This document shows, in pieces, positions 14,565 to 22,592 of a stretch of DNA of 22,592 nucleotides (positions are counted from its first letter, which is position 1; every line of letters begins with the position of its first letter). The translations under genes and the position numbers were made by a program. The DNA comes from an uncultured Eubacteriales bacterium (GTDB lineage Bacteria; Bacillota; Clostridia; Peptostreptococcales; Anaerovoracaceae): positions 1,399 to 23,990 of the forward strand of contig CADBFL010000027.1 in the NCBI GenBank assembly GCA_902793875.1, written 5' to 3'. The notes beneath the pieces were generated by a model that was not told where the DNA came from, made no database searches, and worked only from the letters and a program-made list of their open reading frames with translations.

Positions 14565-15103
14565 CAAGGACAAAAAGACTGATCAACATACTGCAGGGCC
14601 TGGTCATGATCGTACTCGCGGGGTATCTCGTGCTGTTCCCGACAGAGTCGCTGCCTCTGGTGCTCGGTCTGATCGGACTCGGAATGACTCTGAACGGCAT
14701 AAGATCGCTGACCTATTATTTTTCCATGGCAAAACACATGGTAGGTGGTAAAACACTGCTGTATCGGGGTATAATATTCCTCGATGTAGGCATACTGACT
14801 TCATCTCTGGCTGATGCGCCGAGCCGTTCGCTCATAATCTATATAGCGGCGGTCTGCATCTTTACCGGCCTCGTTGCCATACTCAGAGCCAGAGAGGAAA
14901 AAACAGGAGGCTCGCGCCGGTGGAAATGGAGGCTGATCTACGGGCTGATCTACATCCTCATAGCCGCGGCGGTACTGTACTGCGGCTTTGCGTGGGATCT
15001 GCCCGAGATAGCGGTGGACGCCTATGCCCTGGGACTCATATGGTCGGCAACAGGCAGGATCGCGAGCGCTTTCAGACGCACCGCGATCGTGTATATACAA
15101 TAG
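14561..15103 (+). CDS. DUF308/HdeD-like small membrane protein
   Basis: 180 aa, six predicted membrane helices in three pairs: residues about 8-28 (LINILQGLVMIVLAGYLVLF), 30-50, 67-85, 90-110, 124-144 and 150-172. Short loops and repeated Gly-rich helix pairs fit the DUF308 family, of which HdeD (acid stress) is the best-known member; a direct biochemical role is unknown. It begins within ATGA of the DUF6765 stop, so coupling is likely. The nearest Shine-Dalgarno (AAGGAG 14554-14559) sits almost on the start codon, which also fits re-initiation. It may be an accessory or protective membrane component of the export locus. Confidence 0.75.
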   Translation: MTRTKRLINILQGLVMIVLAGYLVLFPTESLPLVLGLIGLGMTLNGIRSLTYYFSMAKHMVGGKTLLYRGIIFLDVGILTSSLADAPSRSLIIYIAAVCIFTGLVAILRAREEKTGGSRRWKWRLIYGLIYILIAAAVLYCGFAWDLPEIAVDAYALGLIWSATGRIASAFRRTAIVYIQ

Positions 15104-15114
15104 GAGAGACAGCA

Positions 15115-15540
15115 ATGGCAGAAGAAAAACAGAGCATATACAGGCAGAAAGCCCTTGACCGGATATCTGCTCCGGATCAGCTTACGGATTACCTCAAGGT
15201 GACCAATCCGGGGGTCTGGGTGATACTGACGGCGGTGATAATCCTGCTGGCGGGGGTGTTCGCATGGTCGTGCGCCGGAGTGCTGGAGACCAGGTCCCCG
15301 GCCAGGGTGATAGTCGAGAAACAGACTGCCAGAGTGGCCACAAAGGACATGAAAGAACTCAACGAAGGAGACGAACTTCGCGTGGAAGACAAAAGCTATG
15401 AGATCTCTTCCATGACCACGGATGATTTCGACAGAAAGATCGGAATAGCCGAGGTGGATCTGCCTGACGGGGTGTACGAGGGCATAGTGGTAGTCGAAAA
15501 GACACATCCGATAGAATTCCTTACAAGAAGCGATACATGA
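15115..15540 (+). CDS. Minimal NHLM-type HlyD-like secretion protein
   Basis: 141 aa from ATG 15115, with AGGAG 8 nt upstream; the frame is open further upstream but there it only overlaps the DUF308 gene. The N-terminus YRQKALDRISAPDQLTDYL is the characteristic cytoplasmic segment of NHLM bacteriocin secretion (HlyD-like) proteins. One membrane helix follows (about 35-58, WVILTAVIILLAGVFAW), then a short beta domain ending in VVVEKTHPIEFL. Full NHLM HlyD proteins are longer and include a coiled coil and a lipoyl/barrel domain that are absent here. It is followed 11 nt later by the C39/ABC gene, for which it probably acts as adaptor on the outer face of the membrane. Confidence 0.8.
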   Translation: MAEEKQSIYRQKALDRISAPDQLTDYLKVTNPGVWVILTAVIILLAGVFAWSCAGVLETRSPARVIVEKQTARVATKDMKELNEGDELRVEDKSYEISSMTTDDFDRKIGIAEVDLPDGVYEGIVVVEKTHPIEFLTRSDT

Positions 15541-15551
15541 TCACACGGTAA

Positions 15552-17687
15552 ATGGAAGAAACAAGAAAAGCAATAAGACACAACGGAAAGCCGGTAAAGA
15601 AGCCTGTAACCAAGGGCGTCGCCAAAGTTCCGGTCGTGATGCAGCTCGAGGCGCTCGAGTGCGGAGCGGCCGCTCTTGCGATGGTGATGGCGTATTACGG
15701 CCTGTGGGTGCCTCTCGAACAGGTGAGGCTCGACTGCGGCGTATCCCGTGACGGCTCCAAGGCGAGAAACATCTATCTTGCGGCGGAGAGCTACGGCTTC
15801 AACGTCCAGGCGTTCCGCATGAGCCCTGAGGCTCTCAGGGACAACGGGACATACCCGTGCATAATCCACTGGAACATGAACCACTTCGTGGTGCTCGACG
15901 GATTCAAGGGGAACTACGCATATATCAACGACCCTGCCAGAGGACAGGTGCGCGTGACCTGGGAGGAGTTCGACAACTCCTTCACGGGAGTCACCATAGT
16001 GCCTGTCCCTTCGGAAAATTTCGTTCCGGGCGGAAAGCGCAGGAGCACGATAGAGTTCGCAAAAAAGAGACTGCGCGGCGCCGGGCCTGCCGTCGTGTTC
16101 GTGATGCTCACGACCGCGATCGCATATCTTTTCGGCATAGTCAATTCAGTGACCGGCAAGATATTCATGGACAGACTGCTCAGCGGCACAAATCCCGACT
16201 GGCTGTATCCGTTCACGTTCGCGATGATCGGCTTTGCGCTCCTGCAGATAATCGTCGAATGGGCGCATGCAATCTATTCCCTAAAGATCAGCGGAAAGAT
16301 GGACGTCATCGGCAGCACCACATACATGTGGAAGGTGCTGAGGCTTCCTATGGAGTTCTTCTCGCAGAGGATGGCGGGAGCCATACAGACCAGGGCCCCG
16401 ATGAACGCCTCCATAGCGGAGACGCTCGTCGACACCTTCGCGCCTGTCATGCTGAATACTGCGATGATGATAGTCTATCTCGTGCTCATGCTCAGACAGA
16501 GCGTGCTGCTGACGCTGATAGGGCTGGCTACGCTTGCGATCAATCTGCTCGTATCGAAGGCGGTATCAAAAAAGCGCATAGACATAGCCCGCCTTCAGAT
16601 AAGGGACAGCGCCAACCTCGAATCCGCAACTGTCACGGGCATAGAGATGATAGAGACTATAAAGTCGAGCGGAGCCGAGAACGGCTACTTCAAAAAGTGG
16701 GCCGGATACCAGGCGTCGCTCAATTCACAGGCTGTCGCTCAGGAAAAGACAGACCGCTACCTCGGAATGCTCCCGGTGCTTCTCAGCGATCTGGCAAGCT
16801 ACGCCGTCATGATAGTAGGCATATATCTGACGATGGAGGGCAAGTTCACGCTCGGTGCCGTCCTTATGTTCCAGGGCTTCCTCGGCTCGTTCATGGCGCC
16901 GGCAATGACCCCGGATGACGAAGGTCTTGAAGAGAGCGAAGAGGCGAAGAACGCCGAACTTCGCAAGCTGAGCGGCAAGATAGAGCTGAAGAACGTGACC
17001 TTCGGGTATTCACGGCTTGAGGAGCCGCTGATAAAGGATCTGTCGCTGACGCTCGAGCCGGGCAGCAGCGTAGCTCTCGTCGGAGCATCTGGCTGCGGCA
17101 AATCCACTATATCGAAACTCATATCCGGACTGTATCAGCCGTGGAGCGGCGAGATACTCTTCGACGGGAAGCCGAGAAAGGCCTATCCGCGCGAGGTGAT
17201 GGTCGGATCTCTGGCTGTCGTCGACCAGGACATCATCCTGTTCGAAGACACGGTGGCCAACAACATAAAGATGTGGGACAACACCATCATGGAATTCGAG
17301 ATGATACTCGCGGCCCGTGACGCCGGTGTGCACGATGACATAATGAAGCTGTCGGGAGGCTATCAGCACAGGCTCTCAAGCGGCGGAAGAGAACTGTCCG
17401 GCGGGCAGCGTCAGCGTCTTGAGATAGCCAGAGTGCTCGCTCAGGATCCGACAGTGATAATACTTGACGAAGCGACGAGCGCGCTCGACGCGGTGACGGA
17501 ATACGAAGTCGTAAAGGCTATTCGCGAAAGAGGGATCACCTGCATAGTGATAGCCCACCGTCTGTCGACCGTAAGAGACTGTGATCAGATAATAGTGCTC
17601 GATCACGGTGTCGAGACGGAGCGCGGCACGCACAGCGAACTGATGAAGAACGGCGGAGCTTACGCAGAGCTCGTGTCCAGCGAATAA
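15552..17687 (+). CDS. NHLM peptide export ABC transporter with C39 peptidase domain
   Basis: 711 aa. Residues about 25-150 are a C39 peptidase with the catalytic Cys37 (LECGAAALAM), His111 (MNHFVV) and Asp127 (YINDPARG); it cuts leaders after Gly-Gly. A six-helix exporter domain spans about 170-455. The ATPase domain has Walker A GASGCGKST (511-519), LSGGQ (615-619), Walker B with D639-E640, and the H-loop AHRLS. This is the combined peptidase/permease/ATPase of NHLM systems. Between FLGSFMAPA and MTPDDEG the linker is shorter than I remember for this family, apparently lacking the conserved ...EMR..MER..DVM.Y stretch of 20-odd residues. The Shine-Dalgarno before ATG 15552 is weak, so translation may depend on the gene before it. 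Confidence 0.92.
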   Translation: MEETRKAIRHNGKPVKKPVTKGVAKVPVVMQLEALECGAAALAMVMAYYGLWVPLEQVRLDCGVSRDGSKARNIYLAAESYGFNVQAFRMSPEALRDNGTYPCIIHWNMNHFVVLDGFKGNYAYINDPARGQVRVTWEEFDNSFTGVTIVPVPSENFVPGGKRRSTIEFAKKRLRGAGPAVVFVMLTTAIAYLFGIVNSVTGKIFMDRLLSGTNPDWLYPFTFAMIGFALLQIIVEWAHAIYSLKISGKMDVIGSTTYMWKVLRLPMEFFSQRMAGAIQTRAPMNASIAETLVDTFAPVMLNTAMMIVYLVLMLRQSVLLTLIGLATLAINLLVSKAVSKKRIDIARLQIRDSANLESATVTGIEMIETIKSSGAENGYFKKWAGYQASLNSQAVAQEKTDRYLGMLPVLLSDLASYAVMIVGIYLTMEGKFTLGAVLMFQGFLGSFMAPAMTPDDEGLEESEEAKNAELRKLSGKIELKNVTFGYSRLEEPLIKDLSLTLEPGSSVALVGASGCGKSTISKLISGLYQPWSGEILFDGKPRKAYPREVMVGSLAVVDQDIILFEDTVANNIKMWDNTIMEFEMILAARDAGVHDDIMKLSGGYQHRLSSGGRELSGGQRQRLEIARVLAQDPTVIILDEATSALDAVTEYEVVKAIRERGITCIVIAHRLSTVRDCDQIIVLDHGVETERGTHSELMKNGGAYAELVSSE

Positions 17688-17697
17688 GGAGCAGCTT

Positions 17698-19902
17698 ATG
17701 GGATGGTTTGAAAATCAGATCGAAGACCGGCGTGAGGCCGACCGGCTGCTTCTTGAGGATTCGTTCCTGAAGGCTGCCGGGGTGGTGCTCGGATCAAGGG
17801 GCGCCGAACGCATAAGTGACGAACAGATAGTCACGAAGAATGCGATCGACGAGATCCTGAAATACTATCATTTAAGGCCTGTGGAAGTGCCGGAGTCGAT
17901 ACAGGCGCCGGAGGAGCAGCTCGATTACTGCCTGCGCCGCTACGGCCTGATGCGCCGCGAGGTCGAACTCAAGGAAGACTGGTACAGGAATGCTTACGGG
18001 CCTATGCTTGCGTTCAGAGAAAAGGACGGCGCAGCGGTGGCCCTGCTGCCGGGAAATATCAAGGGATATCACTTCAATGATCCCGCTACCGGCAAGCAGG
18101 TAAAGATCAACAGCGAGACGGTAAAAGAGATAAAGAAAGACGCGATATGCTTCTACAAGCCTCTTCCTCAGAAGAAGCTCGGCATACCCGATCTTTTGCT
18201 GTACATGAAGAACTGTTTCACTCTGAGCGATACGCTCCTGCGAATCGGATCCATGTTCGCGGTGACGCTCATCGGACTCCTGATGCCGAGACTCACAAAG
18301 GCTCTCACGGGACCGGTCCTGGTAAGCGAGAGCATGAGAGCGCTGATCGGCATAGCCATATGCATCGTCTGCGTGCAGATATCCACCCAGCTGATCACTT
18401 CGGTCAGCGGCATGATCGCCAAGCGGATAGAGATAAAGACATCTCTGGGCGTGCAGTCATCCATGATGATGCGCATCATGTCCCTGCCGCCTGAGTTCTT
18501 CAGAAAGTACAGCCCGGGCGAACTCAAGAGCAGGGCGATGTCTGTCAACCAGCTGTGCTCTGTTATGCTCGGCATAGTCATGACATCGAGCCTTTCGTCC
18601 CTGATGTCGCTTGTGTATATCTTCCAGATAATGCACTTCGCAAAGATACTCGTGATCCCTTCGCTGGTGATAATACTCATCACTGTCGCCTTTTCGACCA
18701 TATCGACTCTCGTGCAGGTGAACCTGTTCAGAAAGAGGATGGACATATCGGCCAAGGAATCCGGAATGTCGTATTCGATGATATCCGGAGTACAGAAGAT
18801 CAAGCTCGCAGGAGCCGAAAAGAGGATGTTCGCAAGGTGGCTGGATCTTTATTCACAGGAAGCGGCCCTTACTTACGACCCGCCTCTGTTCGTAAAGATC
18901 AACGGAGTCATATCGACGGCTATCAGCCTTATATCCACCATAGTGATGTATTTCCTGGCGGTATCGAGCGGGACGGATCAGTCGTCATACTTCGCGTTCA
19001 TGTCGGCCTACGGCATGGTGATGGGCGCGTTCACGGCGATGTCGGGCATCGCTCTTTCGGCCGCCCAGATAAAACCTATGCTCGAGATGGCAGAGCCTTT
19101 CCTCACTACTGTGCCTGAAACTACGGGCGAGAGCGAGATAGTGACGGATATAAGCGGCAATGTGGAGCTCGATCACGTATCTTTCCGCTACGCCGATGAT
19201 ACGCCTTGGATACTGGATGACATATCGATCAAGATAAATGCCGGCGAGTATATCGCCATAGTCGGCAAGACCGGCTGCGGCAAGTCCACTCTGATGCGTC
19301 TGCTGCTCGGATTCGAAAAGCCTGACAAGGGAGCCGTGATCTACGACGGAAGAGACATCGGAAGTCTCGATCTCTCTTCCCTGCGAAGAAAGATCGGCAC
19401 TGTCATGCAGAACGGCGGACTGTTCCAGGGCGACATATATTCGAACATAGTCATTACGGCCCCTGAGCTGACGCTCGATGACGCGTGGAAGGCGGCCGAA
19501 GTTGCAGGCATCGCCGACGACATACGCGAGATGCCGATGGGCATGCATACAGTGATCTCCGAGGGCCAGGGAGGCATATCGGGAGGACAGAAGCAGCGCA
19601 TCATGATAGCGCGCGCTGTTGCTCCGGGACCTAAGCTTCTGATGTTCGATGAGGCTACATCGGCTCTCGACAACAAGACGCAGAAGCAGGTGTCCGATGC
19701 TCTGGACGCCATGGGCTGCACCCGCATAGTGATAGCCCACAGGCTCAGCACGATAAAGCACTGCGACCGTATTCTCGTGCTTGACGGAGGCCACATCGTC
19801 GAGGACGGAACGTATGATGAGCTCATAAAGAAGAAAGGGTTCTTCTCCGAACTCGTTGAGCGCCAGCGCATCGATTCGGAAGAAGCGGGAGGTGTGTCAT
19901 AA
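17698..19902 (+). CDS. Second NHLM peptide export ABC transporter (permease/ATPase)
   Basis: 734 aa. ATG 17698 has AAGGAG 6 nt upstream and follows the first ABC gene by 10 nt. The first 150 residues lack a C39 peptidase and form the soluble N-terminal domain characteristic of the second NHLM transporter (LRRYGLMRREVELKEDWY, ALLPGNIKGYHFNDP). Six membrane helices span about 175-450. The ATPase domain has Walker A GKTGCGKST (523-531), SGGQKQR (628-634), Walker B with D651-E652, and AHRLST. It probably pairs with the C39 exporter as a heterodimer or in sequence. The two ABC genes together with the HlyD-like gene are the hallmark of NHLM secretion. Its stop overlaps the following gene (ATAA). 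Confidence 0.92.
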   Translation: MGWFENQIEDRREADRLLLEDSFLKAAGVVLGSRGAERISDEQIVTKNAIDEILKYYHLRPVEVPESIQAPEEQLDYCLRRYGLMRREVELKEDWYRNAYGPMLAFREKDGAAVALLPGNIKGYHFNDPATGKQVKINSETVKEIKKDAICFYKPLPQKKLGIPDLLLYMKNCFTLSDTLLRIGSMFAVTLIGLLMPRLTKALTGPVLVSESMRALIGIAICIVCVQISTQLITSVSGMIAKRIEIKTSLGVQSSMMMRIMSLPPEFFRKYSPGELKSRAMSVNQLCSVMLGIVMTSSLSSLMSLVYIFQIMHFAKILVIPSLVIILITVAFSTISTLVQVNLFRKRMDISAKESGMSYSMISGVQKIKLAGAEKRMFARWLDLYSQEAALTYDPPLFVKINGVISTAISLISTIVMYFLAVSSGTDQSSYFAFMSAYGMVMGAFTAMSGIALSAAQIKPMLEMAEPFLTTVPETTGESEIVTDISGNVELDHVSFRYADDTPWILDDISIKINAGEYIAIVGKTGCGKSTLMRLLLGFEKPDKGAVIYDGRDIGSLDLSSLRRKIGTVMQNGGLFQGDIYSNIVITAPELTLDDAWKAAEVAGIADDIREMPMGMHTVISEGQGGISGGQKQRIMIARAVAPGPKLLMFDEATSALDNKTQKQVSDALDAMGCTRIVIAHRLSTIKHCDRILVLDGGHIVEDGTYDELIKKKGFFSELVERQRIDSEEAGGVS

Positions 19903-22592
19903 AGGATGCATTAAGAAAAACAGTCAGCCTTATCCTGGTGCTTCTCTGCATGCTGCAGGGGGCAGCGGTTTTTGTGTCTGCAGAAGATGACAGTCAGACA
20001 GATCAGGAAAATCCGGCGACTGAAGAGGCTGCGGAAGAAACAGACGGCGATGATGCTGAAGCAGACGGCGATGAAGCCGAAAAAGAGGATGAGGACGAAC
20101 ACGATCCGGAGGCTGCCATAGTAAACGACGGATCTGCCAGGCTTGAATTTGCCGATGAATCCATACTCGATTATACCCAGTACATATACTTCCCGTACCT
20201 CGAGACAGGAGCGGTCCTGAACAGCTGGAGCTTCCCGTACAGCGACAGGTTTTTCGAGATACCGTCCTCAAAGTTCAGCGTAAAGATGGCGCAGGGATCG
20301 CTCGGCCTTGCGGTATCTGCTTTCAGGAGCACGAGATTCGAGGAGCAGTACGAGACCTATCTGCATCAGGCGGGCTTCTACAACCTGTATTCATTCGGAT
20401 ATGACAAGCCGACAGGCGAGGATACCATCTCGGGCATCATCGGGATGAAAGAGATAGACGGGCGCACGGTCATAGCCGCCGTTACATGCGGCCAGGGATA
20501 CAAAAAGGAATGGGCCGGCAACATGAAGCTCGGAAGGGGAGTCACGCACCGCGGATTCGAGACCGGAGCGAGAAAGCTCGAGGCTCATATCGCGGAGTTC
20601 ACGGAGAAAAACGGCATAACGGGCGACAAGGTGCTCTGGGTGACGGGCATGTCCCGCGCCGCGGCAATAGCCAATATCACTGCGGCCGATGCGATTGAAA
20701 GCGGCGAATACGACGACGTATACGCTTATCTTTTCGGGGTGCCGAGGGTGACGAAAAGACCTGTGAAGTACGCAGGCATCTACAACATATGCGGACAGTA
20801 CGATGCAGTGCCGGCGATCCCTATGCAGTCATGGGGCTATGAGCGTTTCGGCATAGACCTTTATACTCCGTCCCAGGAAGCGGACGCCGCATATCCGTTA
20901 TACGCGCTTGAGGCGGATGCTGTCGGAAACGCTCTGGACGGAAAGGGCTTCCGGAACAACCCGGAGATCAATTATCAGCTCCGTCTCATCATTGAATTCA
21001 TGGGCGAGCTTTTTGACGGCAGCGATGACTACGTGGAACGCTTCCAGGACCTCATGGTGAAGGCTGTAAATGACCACGGCGAGGATCAGCTCGTGGAGAT
21101 CCTGACTGAAGCATTCAGGAGTCTGAAACCGGAGGACAAAAAAGAACAGGAAAAGATCACAACAGCCGTAGACTACATCTCATATATCGTCGCGCAGCAC
21201 ATGAGGGCCGATCAGAGACAGATCAACGACGGAAGCTGGGATCCTACCGAATCCCTGAACTCGAACCTCATGCTCGAGCACAGACCGTCGACATACGTCA
21301 AGTGGGTCTTCAGCGATCTTGAGCCTGAAGAGAAATTCATGTCCCCGATAGAATCCAGGCGGGTGACGATCAACGGCAAAGTGGATGTAACGGTCTACAC
21401 GGGTCAGTATGCGCTGTTGGAGATCAACAAATACGGCAAGGTGTACTCTCTTGACCCGGAGCTGCCTGATGAGATAAGCGGTGAACACAGCGTCTTTGCG
21501 ATGAGAAACGGCGACGAGACCATCGTGAGTCTTCCGAATGACGATTCATACACGCTGCTGATAACAGCGGAGGACTCAAGGGATGTGTCCTATCTTGATG
21601 TGATAGTGACTCCGGAGGAACTGGTCTCCGATAAGGTCACGATACACATGGTGCGGCTCTCAAACGGCGCCGCCATGCTGATCGATGTTGTTCCGGGAGA
21701 GCCTCTCAGCGAGCCTGATGCATTCACGGGAAACTTTCATAAAGTAGGAGATACGGAATACACTTATTCTCCGACAGTAATAATGAAAAACGAGCTGGAG
21801 GCGACGAAAGGCTCTTTCCTCAGTCTCGGAAGCGCTATCACGATACTGAGGATCATAGTGGGCGGGATGGTGCTCATGACGATCGTCTGTGCCGTCATCA
21901 ACGCGTATCACAGGAGAAAGATCAAAAAGGAAGGACATGCGCCTTACTCGAATCTGTACATAATAGTGCCTCTTGTCATATGCATAATCGTGTCTGCGGG
22001 CATGACCCAGTTCGCGTCGTTCTATCTGTTCACCTTACCGGCAGCCAGGGCGCAGTGCGCCACGATCACGATGATATTCATAACCCTGCTGGCGCTCCGC
22101 GGATACATAAAGAGCAGAAAGCCGATGGCGTTCCTGGTAACTGTTCTGATGGGCGTGCTGGCATACTGCACGAAGGATTTTTACAACGACCTTGACCTGA
22201 GCACGTTCTCTGTATTCAACATGATCACGTACTTCCTGCTCATAGCAGTGATGACCGGGATCGCATGCTGGACCTTCCGTTCTCCGGATAAGGACCATAT
22301 CGCGGGACTCGGAAAACTGGCAGAAGAAGAAGTGAAAGCTGCCGAGGCTGCTGAAGAGGCCGAAAAAAAGCAAAAGAAGTCTTTGAAGCCGAAAACCGGG
22401 ACGAAGAAACCGGCAAAGGCGGATGCGAAGACAGAGGCGGCGTCAAAGTCCGGGAAGCCGGCTGCGAAGACAGAGGCAGCGTCAAAGTCCGGTAAGCCGG
22501 CTGCAAAGACATCGTCAAAGTCCGGGAAGCCGGCTGCAAAGACATCGTCAAAGTCCGGGAAGCCGGCTGCAAAGACATCGTCAAAGTCCGGG
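19899..22592 (+). CDS. Secreted/membrane lipase-like protein, AUA start, 3' end cut by window edge
   Basis: 898 codons open to the window end. No ATG, GTG or TTG precedes the signal peptide: the frame has a stop at 19857, then no usual start until an internal GTG within the hydrophobic core. ATA at 19899 has GGGAGG (19887-19892) 6 nt upstream and yields M-KDALRKTVSLILVLL with cleavage near VSA-ED (28/29). An Asp/Glu-rich linker follows (to about 70). Residues about 90-350 resemble class-3 lipase-like alpha/beta hydrolases: THRGFETGA and VLWVTGMSRAAAIANI with the probable nucleophile S252, where GHSRG is usual. Five membrane helices lie at about 640-805, then a Lys/Ala-rich tail with tandem repeats. 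The substrate is unknown; membrane lipid, or a role in immunity or surface action, would be guesses. Confidence 0.8.
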   Translation, partial: MKDALRKTVSLILVLLCMLQGAAVFVSAEDDSQTDQENPATEEAAEETDGDDAEADGDEAEKEDEDEHDPEAAIVNDGSARLEFADESILDYTQYIYFPYLETGAVLNSWSFPYSDRFFEIPSSKFSVKMAQGSLGLAVSAFRSTRFEEQYETYLHQAGFYNLYSFGYDKPTGEDTISGIIGMKEIDGRTVIAAVTCGQGYKKEWAGNMKLGRGVTHRGFETGARKLEAHIAEFTEKNGITGDKVLWVTGMSRAAAIANITAADAIESGEYDDVYAYLFGVPRVTKRPVKYAGIYNICGQYDAVPAIPMQSWGYERFGIDLYTPSQEADAAYPLYALEADAVGNALDGKGFRNNPEINYQLRLIIEFMGELFDGSDDYVERFQDLMVKAVNDHGEDQLVEILTEAFRSLKPEDKKEQEKITTAVDYISYIVAQHMRADQRQINDGSWDPTESLNSNLMLEHRPSTYVKWVFSDLEPEEKFMSPIESRRVTINGKVDVTVYTGQYALLEINKYGKVYSLDPELPDEISGEHSVFAMRNGDETIVSLPNDDSYTLLITAEDSRDVSYLDVIVTPEELVSDKVTIHMVRLSNGAAMLIDVVPGEPLSEPDAFTGNFHKVGDTEYTYSPTVIMKNELEATKGSFLSLGSAITILRIIVGGMVLMTIVCAVINAYHRRKIKKEGHAPYSNLYIIVPLVICIIVSAGMTQFASFYLFTLPAARAQCATITMIFITLLALRGYIKSRKPMAFLVTVLMGVLAYCTKDFYNDLDLSTFSVFNMITYFLLIAVMTGIACWTFRSPDKDHIAGLGKLAEEEVKAAEAAEEAEKKQKKSLKPKTGTKKPAKADAKTEAASKSGKPAAKTEAASKSGKPAAKTSSKSGKPAAKTSSKSGKPAAKTSSKSG
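22425..22592 (+). repeat. In-frame tandem repeats coding AKT..SKSGKPA units
   Basis: Two 39-bp units (22425-22463, 22464-22502; AKTEAASKSGKPA), two 33-bp units (22503-22535, 22536-22568; AKTSSKSGKPA) and a partial unit to the window end. Differences are at few positions, so expansion is recent. The encoded tail is basic and low-complexity, like histone H1-type tails, and follows the last membrane helix, so it is probably cytoplasmic or wall-associated. Confidence 0.9.

Noticed and set aside
13350..14573. 407-codon open frame antisense to the DUF6765 gene
   Set aside because: The sense frame has ribosome site, overlaps with neighbours and family motifs; the antisense frame has none.
14920..15114. 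Upstream extension of the HlyD-like frame
   Set aside because: The region codes for DUF308 helices in another frame, and a good ribosome site precedes ATG 15115, which also starts the characteristic NHLM segment.
15857..16918. 353-codon plus-strand frame inside the C39/ABC gene
   Set aside because: Arg/His/Asp-rich shadow of the exporter in another frame; all exporter motifs lie in the main frame.
22425..22592. Possible CRISPR array at the right edge
   Set aside because: The repeats are directly adjacent 33- and 39-bp units in frame with the coding sequence, with no unique spacers.

Overview
The window looks like chromosomal DNA of an anaerobic Firmicute of class Clostridia. GC is moderate, AUA, AGA and AGG codons are common, Shine-Dalgarno sites are clear, and the MurC is of clostridial type. 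The gene families also fit (a MATE transporter fused to a HATPase-like domain, DUF6765, a bacteriocin-leader peptide). Lachnospiraceae or Anaerovoracaceae are possible; I cannot resolve the genus. No rRNA, tRNA, CRISPR array or insertion sequence was seen.

Left part (1-8340): an envelope-related block with signs of gene decay. A partial conserved hypothetical gene on the minus strand runs off the left edge. It faces away from murC, with 17 bp between the likely starts. murC is followed by a sugar-transfer-type ATP-grasp gene, then a PP-loop (QueC/ExsB-like) gene split by a +1 frameshift, then a MATE transporter with a C-terminal HATPase-like domain. After these come a glycosyltransferase 2 / YdcF (DUF218) fusion and two fossils: about 60 bp of a paralogue of the left-edge gene (6561-6620), and a 40-codon internally deleted copy of the MATE fusion gene (8215-8337).

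Right part (8391-22592): a secretion-type peptide locus of the NHLM (nitrile hydratase leader microcin) class, all on the plus strand. Unit one is an ECF-like sigma factor, a 71-aa double-glycine precursor peptide and an overlapping HExxH protein, closed by an intrinsic terminator at 10109-10139. Unit two starts at an extended -10 promoter. It encodes a membrane-anchored clostripain-like (C11) peptidase, a four-helix membrane protein, a DUF6765 protein with an HxxxDxxxH motif, a DUF308/HdeD-like membrane protein, a very short NHLM HlyD-type protein, a C39-peptidase/ABC exporter, the second NHLM ABC exporter, and a secreted or membrane lipase-like protein that appears to use an AUA start codon and runs off the right edge in a Lys/Ala-rich tandem repeat.

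Proposed working model (inference): the sigma factor controls the locus. The precursor is trimmed after Gly-Gly by the C39 domain and exported by the two-ABC/HlyD assembly. The HExxH protein, C11 peptidase, DUF6765 protein and lipase-like protein provide processing, maturation, immunity or surface action. No recognisable RiPP-tailoring enzyme (LanM, radical SAM, YcaO) is present in the window. The product is therefore either an unmodified peptide, one modified in trans, or one modified by a protein not recognised as a modifier. The HExxH protein is the best candidate for the last case.
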